Below the pieces are notes generated by a model, which searched no databases, was not told the DNA's origin, and worked only from the letters and a program-made list of their open reading frames with translations. Of a stretch of DNA of 40,896 nt, positions 7,846-17,680 are shown piece after piece (the stretch's first letter is position 1; every line of letters starts with the position of its first letter). Location of the stretch: assembly GCF_016458235.1 (NCBI RefSeq), contig NZ_JAEMHK010000024.1:1-40896 (forward strand), written 5' to 3'. Source of the DNA: Geomonas propionica. Its GTDB lineage: Bacteria; Desulfobacterota; Desulfuromonadia; Geobacterales; Geobacteraceae. Position numbers and translations under genes: made by a program.

Positions 7846-10800
7846 ATGGAAACAGCAAAACTCAAAAAATTTGCTCAATTCGCCCGGCGCAGTCTGATGG
7901 AACAGGTATCCGCCAAGCTCAAGTTGGTGCTGGTCGAGAACAGCGCCGCACGTCGTGAAAGTGCTGAGGCTATCAAGAAACTTGAAGATGCAATCAAAGG
8001 GCACGGCCAGGAGCAGGTCGTCGAGCGAGTTGCCTACATCTGGTTCAACCGCTTTTGCGCCTTGCGTTTCATGGACGTAAATCGCTACAACCGCATCGGT
8101 GTGGTGTCACCAGCCGAAGGGCAGTTTCAACCCGAGATTTTGGCAGAGGCCAAAATGGGCCATATCGACGACGAGATGGTACCGGAGAAAGTTCGGCTAC
8201 AGATCTTTGCTCTGCTCGATGGCAAAGCGCCTAGCCTCAATCCACAGAGCGAGGCCTACCGCCTGTTGGTGGTCGCTGTCTGCAACTTCTGGAACAAAGC
8301 CATGCCGTTTCTGTTTGAGCGCATCGATGATTTCACCGAACTGCTAATGCCGGAAGATTTGCTCTCAGGTAACTCGATACTGGCCTTTACCCGTGAGGCG
8401 ATGACGCCAAACGTCTGCAAGGATGTCGAGGTGATTGGCTGGCTCTACCAGTTCTACATCTCCGAGAAGAAGGACGAGGTGTTCGAGGGGCTGAAAAAGA
8501 ACAAGAAGATCTCTGCCGAAAACATCCCCGCCGCCACTCAGCTCTTCACCCCTCACTGGATCGTGCGCTACCTGGTGGAAAACTCCCTTGGCCGTCTGTG
8601 GGTGCTCAACCGTCCCGGCTCGAAATTGGTCGAGCTGATGGACTATTACTTCCACCCTCAACAAGCCGAGACGGACTTCCTGCGCATCTCCAAGCCGGAG
8701 GAGATCAAGATCTGCGACCCCGCCTGCGGCTCCGGCCACATGCTCACCTACGCCTTCGACCTTCTCTACGCCATCTACGAGGAGGAAGGCTACGAGCCAG
8801 CCGAGATTCCAGAGAAGATCCTCACGAATAACCTCTACGGTATCGAGATCGACGAACGCGCCGGGGAGTTGGCCGCCTTTGCCCTGACCATGAAGGCCCG
8901 TGCCAAACAGCGCCGGTTTTTCAACAAGGGCGTCAAGCCAAACATTTGCGTGCTGGAGAATGTGCACTTCGACGGGAGTGAGCTGAAGGAGTACATGGAC
9001 TTTGTCGGGCGGGACCTGTTTACCGTGCTACTGCAAACCACCCTGCACCAATTCGAAGAGGCCGACAACTTCGGCTCCCTGATCCGTCCGGGTGTTACCG
9101 ACGTGGACGGTATGCTCAGGATTCTAGAGTCAAAGAACGTCTCAGGGCAGCTGTTTATTAGCATGACTCATCAGAGGGTTCTGCAAGCCCTGCGGCAGGC
9201 CGATTACCTGAGCCCGAAATATCATGTTGTGATTGCCAATCCGCCGTATATGGGCGGAGGCGGCATGAACGCGAGACTCAAAGTATTTTCCCAAGACAAT
9301 TATCAGGATAGTAGGGCCGATCTTTTTGCAATGTTTATTGAGCGCAATTTAGACCTCGCACAACATCGCGGGTGCATTGCAATGATAACAATGCAAAGCT
9401 GGATGTTTTTATCATCCTTCGAGACGCTGCGAGCAAAATTGCTAATCAGTGACACTGTTCTTTCGATGGCTCATTTAGGGGCGCGTGCATTCGATAGCAT
9501 CGGTGGAGAGGTTGTGTCCACAACTGCATTCGTCATTAAAAAAGCAAAAAGCCCAGACTACAAAGGAAGCTACATCAAGCTTACTGAAGGAAACAGTGAG
9601 GCCGAGAAAAATGCCGCGTTGGTTTCAAGTCAAAACAGCCCTTATTTCGTTTCAGCTGCAGAGCTAAAACAAATTCCCGGCAATCCTATTGCTTATTGGA
9701 TTAGCAAAGCTGGATACCAAGCTTTCTCTTTGCCGCCGATGTCTGAGGTAGGTTCAACCCGCCGGGGCTTGCAGACTGGAAACAAAGATGAATTTATTCG
9801 CAATTGGTTCGAATGTGAGGCCAAAAATATCGAGTGGCGCAAGCTGAGCAAAGAGGATGCCTCGGAAAGTGAAGTTAAATGGTTTCAATTTAACAATGGG
9901 GGGAGTTTTCGTAAGTGGTATGGAAACCTGGATCTGGTTGTGAACTGGCGGAACGATGGCGAAGACATAAAAAAATCAGGCAAAGCAATAATTCCTAGCG
10001 AATCTCTATATTTCAAGTCAGCAGTATGTTGGGCGAGATTGACTACCGGCAATAACGCTTTCAGGCTTCATCCACACGGCATTATTCCTGGTGATCTATC
10101 TCCATGTTTTTACAGTCATGAATTAGACTTGGCAATGGCATACTATAACAGCAAGTGTGCAAACTATTTTTTGAATGCCATCAATCCGACCATCACCAAA
10201 ACAGTCGGTGATGTGGCTCGAATTCCCAGCTTCGCTACATCAAACAAAAATCTGGGTATTGTAAAAAATACGCAGGAGTTGGTGTCGTCACACAACCGTG
10301 ATTGGGATTCATTTGAAACCTCTTGGGATTTCAAAAGCTTACCACTGCTGAATCCTGACTTCCGCCAGCCAACTCTGAAGGTCACCCACCAGACGCTTCG
10401 CGCCCATTGGCTGGAGATAACGCTGGGTATGCAACAGCTGGAGGAAGAGAACAACCGCATCTTCATTGACGCCTACGGCCTGCAGGATGAGCTGACGCCC
10501 GAGGTGCCGCTCGACGAGATCACCCTGACCTGCAACCCGCACTACCGCTACGACAACGACAAGAGCGAAGACGAGCTGGAGGCGCTGCTGCTGGCCGACA
10601 CCATGAGGGAGCTAGTCTCTTATGCGGTGGGTTGCATGTTCGGCCGTTACGCCCTGGATAAGCCTGGATTGATCTTAGCTAACCAGGGCGAGACCTTCGA
10701 TGACTATGTGGAGCGGGTTCCGGAGCCGAGCTTCCCAGCCGATGATGACAACGTCATCCCAATGCTCGATGGCGACTGGTTTACCGATGATGTCGTCGAG

Positions 10801-11346
10801 CATTTCCGCAAGTTCCTGCGCGTAGCATTTGGTGAAGAGCACTATGATGAAAACCTCCGATTCGTCGAGCAGGCGCTGAACATTAAAGGCAAGCGCAACT
10901 ACGGTATCCGCGATTATTTTCTGGGCGAGTTCTACAATGACCATGTGAAGCGTTACAAGAAGCGTCCCATCTACTGGCTGTTTTCTAGCCCCAAGGGCAG
11001 TTTCAACGCACTGATATATATGCACCGATACCGCCCGGACACCGTTAGCGTGGTGCTCAACAACTACCTTCGCGAGTTCCGCACGAAGCTCAACTCCCAC
11101 AAGAATCATCTGGAAGCGGTCAGCATTAGCGCAAGTGCTTCCCAGGGTGAGAAGACCAATGCCCTGAAGGAAATCGAAAAGATCACCAAGATGATTTCTG
11201 AGCTGGAGGAGTATGAGCGCGAGGTACTTTATCCGCTGGCCACCGAGCAGGTACAGATTGACCTTGATGACGGCGTGAAGGTCAACTACCCAAAGTTCGG
11301 GACAGCCTTGAAGAAAATCGTCGGGCTTGATGCGAATGAGGAGTAA
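7846..11346 (+). CDS. pglX: BREX-1 adenine-specific DNA methyltransferase PglX
   Basis: PglX is the N6-adenine methyltransferase that marks host DNA at the BREX site and supplies target recognition. The 1166-residue length fits BREX-1. Motif I, DPACGSGHML, begins at Asp291 (S-adenosylmethionine binding), and the catalytic motif IV NPPY is at 465-468. The N-terminus (KLKKFAQFARRSLMEQVSAK) is typical. The region after about residue 640, including the central half of the protein, should hold the target-recognition domain. Base composition drops in roughly 9240-10300, more AT-rich than the flanks, as often seen when recognition domains are swapped by recombination. It lies 4 bp after the inserted nuclease-like gene and 12 bp before pglZ. 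The frame is intact. Confidence 0.96.
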   Translation: METAKLKKFAQFARRSLMEQVSAKLKLVLVENSAARRESAEAIKKLEDAIKGHGQEQVVERVAYIWFNRFCALRFMDVNRYNRIGVVSPAEGQFQPEILAEAKMGHIDDEMVPEKVRLQIFALLDGKAPSLNPQSEAYRLLVVAVCNFWNKAMPFLFERIDDFTELLMPEDLLSGNSILAFTREAMTPNVCKDVEVIGWLYQFYISEKKDEVFEGLKKNKKISAENIPAATQLFTPHWIVRYLVENSLGRLWVLNRPGSKLVELMDYYFHPQQAETDFLRISKPEEIKICDPACGSGHMLTYAFDLLYAIYEEEGYEPAEIPEKILTNNLYGIEIDERAGELAAFALTMKARAKQRRFFNKGVKPNICVLENVHFDGSELKEYMDFVGRDLFTVLLQTTLHQFEEADNFGSLIRPGVTDVDGMLRILESKNVSGQLFISMTHQRVLQALRQADYLSPKYHVVIANPPYMGGGGMNARLKVFSQDNYQDSRADLFAMFIERNLDLAQHRGCIAMITMQSWMFLSSFETLRAKLLISDTVLSMAHLGARAFDSIGGEVVSTTAFVIKKAKSPDYKGSYIKLTEGNSEAEKNAALVSSQNSPYFVSAAELKQIPGNPIAYWISKAGYQAFSLPPMSEVGSTRRGLQTGNKDEFIRNWFECEAKNIEWRKLSKEDASESEVKWFQFNNGGSFRKWYGNLDLVVNWRNDGEDIKKSGKAIIPSESLYFKSAVCWARLTTGNNAFRLHPHGIIPGDLSPCFYSHELDLAMAYYNSKCANYFLNAINPTITKTVGDVARIPSFATSNKNLGIVKNTQELVSSHNRDWDSFETSWDFKSLPLLNPDFRQPTLKVTHQTLRAHWLEITLGMQQLEEENNRIFIDAYGLQDELTPEVPLDEITLTCNPHYRYDNDKSEDELEALLLADTMRELVSYAVGCMFGRYALDKPGLILANQGETFDDYVERVPEPSFPADDDNVIPMLDGDWFTDDVVEHFRKFLRVAFGEEHYDENLRFVEQALNIKGKRNYGIRDYFLGEFYNDHVKRYKKRPIYWLFSSPKGSFNALIYMHRYRPDTVSVVLNNYLREFRTKLNSHKNHLEAVSISASASQGEKTNALKEIEKITKMISELEEYEREVLYPLATEQVQIDLDDGVKVNYPKFGTALKKIVGLDANEE

Positions 11347-11358
11347 GGAGCAAGTTTT

Positions 11359-13857
11359 ATGGAAAACCGCATAGCCCAGGCCCTGACCAAGCTCTTTGAT
11401 CGGCACCGGATTGTCTTCTGGTACGATGCAAAGCAGGAGCTGCGAGGCGATTTCGAGTCGCTGTCGCTGCCGGGCATCCAGAAGTTGGAACTCATGAACA
11501 ACGAGTACAGCATGAAGTACAGGCTGCTGCGTGAGCAGCCTGACCAGAAATTCCTGCTTTACCGGGAAGGGGCTCAGCCCGCCGATCTGGATAACTGGCT
11601 TCTTGATGTGCAACTCGCCCACGGCGAGTTCCGGACTGACCAAGTAGCTATCTGGCTGTCCGAACTGGAGCTAGGCCTGGAGTTCGCGGATGTGGTGCAG
11701 GCGCATGCAGAGTTCTTTCAGGCGGTGAAACGCAAGGACGCTGTGAAAAAGCTGCTAGATGCGAACGACACCGCCGGTCAAATTCGTCTAAAGATGCTGG
11801 CCGTCTGCACCGGCAGCGAGCCTCGTATGGATGCAGTGGTGGAAAACCTGCTGCAGGAACTGGCCGACGGCCGGGAGGAAAAGAACAAGCTAGTCGACCG
11901 GTGCAGCTTGGACCGTTTCCTCTGGGAACAGATGACCCGCTGCTATGGCTATAAGTCCGACGAGCCAGGCATCCGCGACTTTGTCATTGAGCTGTTCAAA
12001 TCATGCTATGCCATGGGCACAGATGGCCAAGTAAAATTGACCAGCGATGCCCTCGTTTTCCTCAAACGCTGGAAGGACAGCCGCCAGTTCGAAGAAGGCT
12101 TCGAAACGCTCTCGGGAGAATGTGCTGAGGTCCTCGGGATTGAGCAGGATCTGGCCAAGCGGGATTTCCGTGAGTTGATTGAACTGGACTACTTCCGTCT
12201 GATCGATCAGAAAATCATCACTGATCTGGTGCGGACCGTCGCATCCCGCACGGCTTCCAGTGGGGATGTATCGCTCTGGGTCCGCCAGCGGCGACAGGGC
12301 CACTGGTATAACGAATACCGACATCTGTATGAAGCCATCGATTACGGAGCTCAGTTCATTTATTCCTTAGCCGAGGCCAACCTCCAAATGGAGAGCCTTG
12401 CTGAAGGGGTGCAGCGCTATAGCCGCTTCTGGTACCTGCTCGACCAGCTTTATCGCAAGTTCACCTATCACGTGCGCATGTCCGGGCAGGCATCGCTAAT
12501 GAGTACCCTGACCAACCAGATTGAAAACCTATATTCCAACAACTACCTGCTGAAGCTGGGCGACCGCTTCCAGATTTTTGTGGATACGGCATCGAAGTGG
12601 GAAGCCTTCCCCGTGCGCAAACAGAAGGAGTTCTTTGAACACTGGGTCCAGCCGTTCCTTCGTAAGGACAATAAAGTCTGCGTTATTATCTCTGACGCCA
12701 TGCGTTATGAAGTCGGCGATGAGCTGCTGGGGCTGATCCGCCAGGAGGATCGTTACAGCGCAGAATTGGAACCGATGCTTTCGATGTTGCCCAGCTATAC
12801 CCAGCTAGGCATGGCGGCGCTACTGCCCAACAACACGCTAACAATTGCCGACAATGAAACGGGTACCGTGCTGGTGGATAATCAAAGCTCTCAGGGCACG
12901 GCCAACCGAATGAAGATCCTCAGCCAGGCAATCAGTCAACGGGCGACCGCCTGCAAGGCCGATGAGCTTATGGCCATGAAGGGGGATGACTGCCGGGCAC
13001 TGCTACGCGAACACGACGTGATTTACGTTTACCACAACCGCATAGACTCGACCGGTGACAAGCGGGAATCCGAGGAGCGGGTTTTTGAAGCGGTGGAGGA
13101 AACCCTACAGGATCTGGTTCGCCTCATCAAGAAGCTGACCGGGGCCAACGCCAATAACTTGCTGCTGACCTCGGACCATGGTTTCATTTACCAGAACCGC
13201 GCCATCGACGAGAGCGACTTTTCCGGAGCCGAGGCCGAGGGAGATCAGATTTTATTCCGCGACCGCCGGTTTGTCCTCGGGAAGGGTCTCACCGAGGCAG
13301 CGAGTCTGCACAAGTTCACCTCGGAACAGCTTAGCCTTGCCGGACAGGTGGAGGTGCAGATTCCCAAATCAATCAACCGCTTGCGCCTGAAAGGATCCGG
13401 CAGCCGTTATGTGCATGGCGGCGCGTCGTTGCAAGAAGTGGTTATTCCGGTGCTCAAGATCAACAAGAAGCGCCAGAGCGATGTTTCCGCTGTCGAGGTC
13501 GACATCCTACGTGGAGCCAGTTCGGTGATTACTGCTGGCCAACTGGCTGTGACAATGTATCAGGCCAGTCCGGTAACGGACAAGGTCCAGCCGCGTATGC
13601 TACGCGCTGGCATCTACACCGAAGCCGGAGATCTGATCTCTGACAGCCACGACCTGACCTTTGACCTAAGCTCGGATAATCCCCGAGAGCGGGAGCTGCA
13701 GGTGCGATTTGTACTGACCCGCAAGGCTGACGAGGCCAATGGTCAAGAAGTCATCCTTCGACTGGAGGAAAAGCACGCCGGAACTTCCCATTTCAAGGAG
13801 TATAAATCGCTTAGATACTTGATGCGGCGCTCATTTACCAGCGATTTCGACTTTTAA
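11359..13857 (+). CDS. pglZ: BREX-1 alkaline-phosphatase-superfamily protein PglZ (type A)
   Basis: This 832-residue protein matches BREX-1 PglZ. The metal-binding core is visible: IISDAMRYEVGDEL with Asp446 in the centre and LLLTSDHGFIYQNR with Asp606-His607, both positions expected for a PglZ/alkaline-phosphatase-like fold. PglZ homologues are metal-dependent, with nuclease or phosphodiesterase activity reported for some, and PglZ is essential for BREX defence. The N-terminal third (about 1-300) is helical and family-specific. The ATG at 11359 follows AAGGAGCAAG, a good ribosome site. It sits 12 bp after pglX and 13 bp before brxL, the normal order. Confidence 0.96.
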   Translation: MENRIAQALTKLFDRHRIVFWYDAKQELRGDFESLSLPGIQKLELMNNEYSMKYRLLREQPDQKFLLYREGAQPADLDNWLLDVQLAHGEFRTDQVAIWLSELELGLEFADVVQAHAEFFQAVKRKDAVKKLLDANDTAGQIRLKMLAVCTGSEPRMDAVVENLLQELADGREEKNKLVDRCSLDRFLWEQMTRCYGYKSDEPGIRDFVIELFKSCYAMGTDGQVKLTSDALVFLKRWKDSRQFEEGFETLSGECAEVLGIEQDLAKRDFRELIELDYFRLIDQKIITDLVRTVASRTASSGDVSLWVRQRRQGHWYNEYRHLYEAIDYGAQFIYSLAEANLQMESLAEGVQRYSRFWYLLDQLYRKFTYHVRMSGQASLMSTLTNQIENLYSNNYLLKLGDRFQIFVDTASKWEAFPVRKQKEFFEHWVQPFLRKDNKVCVIISDAMRYEVGDELLGLIRQEDRYSAELEPMLSMLPSYTQLGMAALLPNNTLTIADNETGTVLVDNQSSQGTANRMKILSQAISQRATACKADELMAMKGDDCRALLREHDVIYVYHNRIDSTGDKRESEERVFEAVEETLQDLVRLIKKLTGANANNLLLTSDHGFIYQNRAIDESDFSGAEAEGDQILFRDRRFVLGKGLTEAASLHKFTSEQLSLAGQVEVQIPKSINRLRLKGSGSRYVHGGASLQEVVIPVLKINKKRQSDVSAVEVDILRGASSVITAGQLAVTMYQASPVTDKVQPRMLRAGIYTEAGDLISDSHDLTFDLSSDNPRERELQVRFVLTRKADEANGQEVILRLEEKHAGTSHFKEYKSLRYLMRRSFTSDFDF

Positions 13858-13870
13858 GGACAGGTGATCG

Positions 13871-15940
13871 ATGAACGAACTTGACCAAAAGATCAACAAA
13901 TACTTTCCAGGACTCGTTGTTCGCAAGGATCTCGTCAAGACGGTCAAGGGTAACGCCATTGTTCCGTCCTACGTGTTGGAGTACCTGTTAGGACAGTATT
14001 GCGCCACCAGCGACGAACCGACCATCCAGACCGGCATTGAAACAGTGAAAGAGATCCTGCGCAAGCATTACGTTCATCGCAACGAGGCTGGCCTGGTTCG
14101 ATCTCACATCAAAGAAAAAGGGCGATACAAGGTCATTGACAAAATCAGCGTGGCCCTGAACGACAAGGCTGACGTCTACGAGGCAGAGTTCTCCAACCTC
14201 GGCATCAAAAAGGTTTTGGTCGACTCGGGTACGGTGAAGACGCACCCCAAGCTTCTGGTCAGCGGCGTGTGGTGCATCGCTGACGTCGAGTATGAATTCA
14301 CCGAAGACAAGAGCGCCTGTCCCTGGATCTTGTCCACTATTAAGCCTATACAGCTATCCCACTTCGACTTTGACGGTTATGTTGAGGCCCGCAAACAATT
14401 CACCACCAACGAGTGGATCGACCTGCTTGTGCAGAGCATTGGCTTCAATCCCGAGATGTTCAGCAAGCGCAGCAAGCTGACCCAGCTAATCCGGCTGATC
14501 CCGTTCTGCGAGCGCAACTACAACCTAATTGAGCTTGGCCCCAAGGGTACTGGCAAATCACATATCTATTCCGAGTTCTCGCCCCACGGTATCCTGATCT
14601 CCGGAGGCGAGGTCACGGTTCCCAAACTGTTCGTGAACAACTCCACAGGGAAGATCGGCCTGGTTGGCTACTGGGATTGCGTTGCCTTCGACGAGTTTGC
14701 CGGAAAGCAGAAGCGCGTGGACAAGGCGTTGGTCGACATCATGAAGAACTACATGGCCAATAAGTCGTTTTCCCGTGGCGTCGAGACGCTAGGAGCTGAG
14801 GCGTCAATGGCCTTCGTGGGAAATACCCAGCACACTGTGCCCTACATGCTTAAGCACTCCGACCTGTTTTGCGAACTGCCCGAAAAGTTCTACGACTCCG
14901 CGTTCCTCGACCGCATTCATTTCTATATCCCTGGCTGGGAGATCGACATCATTCGGGGGGAGATGTTCTCCAGCAGTTACGGTTTCGTGGTGGACTACTT
15001 GGCAGAGATCCTGCGCTCGCTTCGCAACCACGACTACTCGGATCGCTACAAAGAACATTTCACTCTCTCCTCCGACATTTCGACGAGGGACCGCGACGGC
15101 ATTAACAAGACGTTCTCTGGCCTGATGAAGATACTCTTCCCCCAAGGTGGAGCGTCCAAGGAAGATGTCGAGGAGTTACTAAGGTTTGCTATCGAAGGCC
15201 GCAAGCGTGTTAAGGATCAACTGATGCGGATCGATTCTACCTACAGCAACGTCCGCTTTTCCTACCTCGATTCAGATGGGCAGACCAAATCGATCACCAC
15301 GCTTGAAGAGGAGGAATACTCCAACCACTACCACAAGACCATTGCCGAGGGCGAAGACTACGAGATTTCCGATTCGCAAGAAGCTACCTTGCCACTTCCG
15401 CCGTCCGAAATGACAACGGCCGAGCCTGTCCTCAAGGAAAAACACCTCACGTTTCAGGAGAACCAGAAGGGGCTCTCTTACGATACGCTGCTAGGCTCCT
15501 ACCTCAGAGGAACCGCCGCGATCACGGTCACTGACCCGTACATCCGTCTGTTTTACCAAATGCGCAACTTCATGGAATTTCTTGAAACCGTGGTAAAGCA
15601 TAAGGCCCCAGACGAGGAGGTGTCTGTTCATCTGGTGACGACAGAAGACGAGTTTAAAGGCGAACAGCAAAAGGAAAACTTTGAAAAAATTCAGGAGACT
15701 GCCCGTGCGGTAGGTGTAAACTTCACTTGGGAGTTTGACGGAACCGGTACTATCCATGCTCGCCATATCGTGACCGACCACGGCTGGAAAATCTCTCTGG
15801 ATCGGGGTCTCGATATATTCCAGCATTACGAGATGAACAATGCTTTTTCCTTTGCCAACCGGCTGCAGCAGTTCCGCCCCTGCAAAGCTTTCGAGGTGAC
15901 TTTTATCAAGTACAGGCATGGAGCGGAGGAGGGAGACTGA
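13871..15940 (+). CDS. brxL: BREX Lon-related AAA+ protein BrxL
   Basis: The 689-residue product is BrxL, the last core gene of type I BREX. The AAA+ core has Walker A GPKGTGKS (223-230) and Walker B VAFDEF with Asp274-Glu275. The family was named for similarity to Lon, but I see no obvious Ser-Lys protease dyad. Published structural work on a homologue compares it with MCM-like ring helicases that assemble on DNA. From about residue 536, YDTLLGSYLRGT and ITVTDPYIRLFYQMRNFMEF resemble the MIT C-terminal, phospholipase-D-like domain, an assignment from memory. The ATG at 13871 has AGGACAGG upstream. BrxL is needed for restriction but not for host methylation in studied systems. Confidence 0.95.
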   Translation: MNELDQKINKYFPGLVVRKDLVKTVKGNAIVPSYVLEYLLGQYCATSDEPTIQTGIETVKEILRKHYVHRNEAGLVRSHIKEKGRYKVIDKISVALNDKADVYEAEFSNLGIKKVLVDSGTVKTHPKLLVSGVWCIADVEYEFTEDKSACPWILSTIKPIQLSHFDFDGYVEARKQFTTNEWIDLLVQSIGFNPEMFSKRSKLTQLIRLIPFCERNYNLIELGPKGTGKSHIYSEFSPHGILISGGEVTVPKLFVNNSTGKIGLVGYWDCVAFDEFAGKQKRVDKALVDIMKNYMANKSFSRGVETLGAEASMAFVGNTQHTVPYMLKHSDLFCELPEKFYDSAFLDRIHFYIPGWEIDIIRGEMFSSSYGFVVDYLAEILRSLRNHDYSDRYKEHFTLSSDISTRDRDGINKTFSGLMKILFPQGGASKEDVEELLRFAIEGRKRVKDQLMRIDSTYSNVRFSYLDSDGQTKSITTLEEEEYSNHYHKTIAEGEDYEISDSQEATLPLPPSEMTTAEPVLKEKHLTFQENQKGLSYDTLLGSYLRGTAAITVTDPYIRLFYQMRNFMEFLETVVKHKAPDEEVSVHLVTTEDEFKGEQQKENFEKIQETARAVGVNFTWEFDGTGTIHARHIVTDHGWKISLDRGLDIFQHYEMNNAFSFANRLQQFRPCKAFEVTFIKYRHGAEEGD

Positions 15941-16215
15941 GCCTGGCCGAGACGCTGCACGGCTCTCCGCTACCAGATTCCGACGAGCAACCTGACGGAG
16001 GACCAGGCCCGCAGGTGGCTTGATGCCGAGATAGCCCGCTGCATGCCGAGACAGACAAGGTCATTACGAGGATGGATCTGGAGTGTATCTTCAAGGACGT
16101 CACCTACGAGACGCTTAAGGAGGAGAACCTTGCCGAGGTCCTCAAGAAGGAATTCCCCCTAGTCGACTGGGACAAACCGTTCTCCGAGTTTATCGCTGCC
16201 AAAGAGTCAAGATAA
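15941..16215 (+). pseudogene. frameshifted remnant of a short gene after brxL
   Basis: Two stretches in different frames read like one decayed protein. The first gives RYQIPTSNLTEDQARRWLDA (from about 15969), then IARCMP. After a shift near 16045 the sequence continues as ETDKVITRMDLECIFKDV and runs to a TAA at 16213-16215. The second part contains an ATG at 16072, which would give a 47-residue protein, but it has no convincing ribosome site. Both pieces look coding in composition (charged, helical), yet no single frame spans them. I do not recognise the family. It may be the tail of an accessory BREX gene lost by decay. An alternative is an intact 47-residue protein from 16072. Confidence 0.4.
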
Positions 16216-16494
16216 GTACCGCGCTGCGCATGGCCACAACGCCAGGCGTATCGGTTTACGCCACACACCAGCCCCCCTTGCAAAGCGGGCTACGGCGGTA
16301 GAGAGCGAATGGGTTCCGACCTTTGGGGGGGGACGTTGTTGATAAATTGACATTTGAACAGGGAAATGTAAGGACGCTGTTGAGATTTTGAAATTCCCCC
16401 TCTAACAACGTGTTGGTGCAGAGTGGTGCAATTGTCGTACTTGAACACCACTTTTGGGTAGATCTCTGGAGTCTGCCCCGTATGGCGGTTGTAT
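16216..16494. other. gene-free junction between convergent BREX and HNH operons
   Basis: About 280 bp with no gene. There is a G-run at 16325-16332, an 8-bp inverted repeat ACGTTGTT/AACAACGT (16333-16340 and 16404-16411) and a small hairpin ACATTT/AAATGT (16350-16369). None has the GC stem plus T-run of a clear intrinsic terminator. Two transcription units end here head-on, so some terminator is expected. Confidence 0.4.
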
Positions 16495-16722
16495 TTACAA
16501 ATTATTCTGCATAAAAATCTTCTTCAACTGCTCAATGGCTTCTGGTGAAAGCCTAATGCTTTGGCTTTTCTTACCGTTGATTTCTCTTTGAGCTGACCCA
16601 TACGTGTCCAACTGTAGATATCTTTTTCCTTCCACTTCTATGACATCGTAGGTGCAGTCTACCACAGTGTGCTTTGATTCTCTTTCGAGAGATTGACGGG
16701 TAATTTTCGTTACGATTGCCAT
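16495..16722 (-). CDS. small conserved protein of unknown function
   Basis: This 75-residue protein starts MAIVTKITRQSLERE and continues with alternating polar and hydrophobic residues suggesting a beta-rich core (VVDCTYDVIEVEGKRYLQLD), then the motif GKKSQSIRLSPEAIEQLKKI. I recall similar small hypothetical proteins in diverse bacteria, but no function. The ATG at 16722 has a strong AAGGAGA ribosome site 9 bp upstream, supporting a real gene despite its size. It is the last gene of a minus-strand operon after the HNH and NERD genes, 47 bp downstream of the NERD stop. The Ser-rich and Lys-rich loop could touch nucleic acid; that is a guess. Confidence 0.75.
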   Translation of the reverse strand: MAIVTKITRQSLERESKHTVVDCTYDVIEVEGKRYLQLDTYGSAQREINGKKSQSIRLSPEAIEQLKKIFMQNNL

Positions 16723-16769
16723 TTAGTCGTTTCTCCTTTCCTTAATGAGTGCTAGGTCTCCAATATCTT

Positions 16770-17660
16770 CTATTCTTTCTTTTTATACGCTTGGGGAGCA
16801 ACGTTCCGGCACTTTTGCTCGAGTTGATGCGAAATACGTTGGATCATCTCTTGGGAAAACTGTGCCTCCGTCCGAATTTTCGTCAAAAACTGAGGCGTTT
16901 TCCCGTTATAAATGATGGGATATGGCTTCTTCCGATCTATGAACCATCCAGGTAGCGCCAGCACGGGGCGTACGGCGATCTGATCTCCCACTGCACTACT
17001 CAACCACTGTGATAACCAGGATGCTTGTCGCTTCGCTTGTTCTAATGGATCCTGTTCCCGCCAATGAGGAAACTGCAGGTAATCTCCATCATAAGTGACT
17101 CTGGCATCCGCCTGTCCTTTGCCCCGATCAGGCTTCGCCCGCCCCTTTGTCTCTATAGCGAACACTCCGTTTTCTGCAACAACAATATGGTCAATGTTAA
17201 ACTTGTCAGCTTGGAAGTCATGAAAAACATGACAACCTTCAAGCATCAGTTGATTCAGCTCTTGACCGACCGCGCGCTCACAATCAAGCCCCAGTTGTTC
17301 ATTGTGTCTTTGTTTAATTGCCTTGCTTAGCCGATACCCAAAATGGCCTACGAATATCACCGTCAAAGCACAGTAACTCCACGGAGAAATTTTAGTGTCG
17401 GTGAAATACCGAGTGCTGAGGTAGGCTGAGTAGAAGAACAACGGGACTATACCTGTAAAAGCTAAATAATCCTGGATCTCGTCGTTTAACTGCTCGATTC
17501 TACCATTGATTGACTCACCGGGGTTACGGAACATTTGATACGTCAGTGGGTTCCTGCGGTGTTTGCGTTGGTGGCGAATCCATAACCCGACACAAATGGG
17601 TACAGTGAGGGACAGGGCAAAGAAGGCTAGTGGCAAAAGTTGGACGAAAAATATGGTCAT
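16770..17660 (-). CDS. membrane-anchored NERD-domain (nuclease-related) protein
   Basis: The 296-residue protein has hydrophobic segments at about 5-28, 66-84 and 93-112, then a cytoplasmic NERD domain (about 125-245). The NERD core is FNIDHIVVAENGVFAIETKG with Asp157, Glu170 and Lys172, plus Glu129 in the preceding helix: a complete PD-(D/E)XK-like set. NERD proteins are thought to act on DNA and occur often in defence islands and on plasmids, but activity is rarely shown. The start has AAAGGTAG about 6 bp upstream. The gene begins 20 bp after the HNH endonuclease stop, so the two are co-transcribed. The membrane anchor may place it to act on incoming DNA. Confidence 0.85.
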   Translation of the reverse strand: MTIFFVQLLPLAFFALSLTVPICVGLWIRHQRKHRRNPLTYQMFRNPGESINGRIEQLNDEIQDYLAFTGIVPLFFYSAYLSTRYFTDTKISPWSYCALTVIFVGHFGYRLSKAIKQRHNEQLGLDCERAVGQELNQLMLEGCHVFHDFQADKFNIDHIVVAENGVFAIETKGRAKPDRGKGQADARVTYDGDYLQFPHWREQDPLEQAKRQASWLSQWLSSAVGDQIAVRPVLALPGWFIDRKKPYPIIYNGKTPQFLTKIRTEAQFSQEMIQRISHQLEQKCRNVAPQAYKKKE

Positions 17661-17680
17661 GTAGATCTACCTTTGTAATT

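Noticed and set aside
1469..15940. Phage growth limitation (Pgl) or DISARM system
   Set aside because: brxA, brxB, brxC and brxL together with pglX and pglZ define type I BREX; the PglW/Y kinase-type genes and DISARM helicase are missing.
16325..16411. Intrinsic terminator between BREX and the HNH operon
   Set aside because: The 8-bp arms are 63 bp apart, and there is no T-run.
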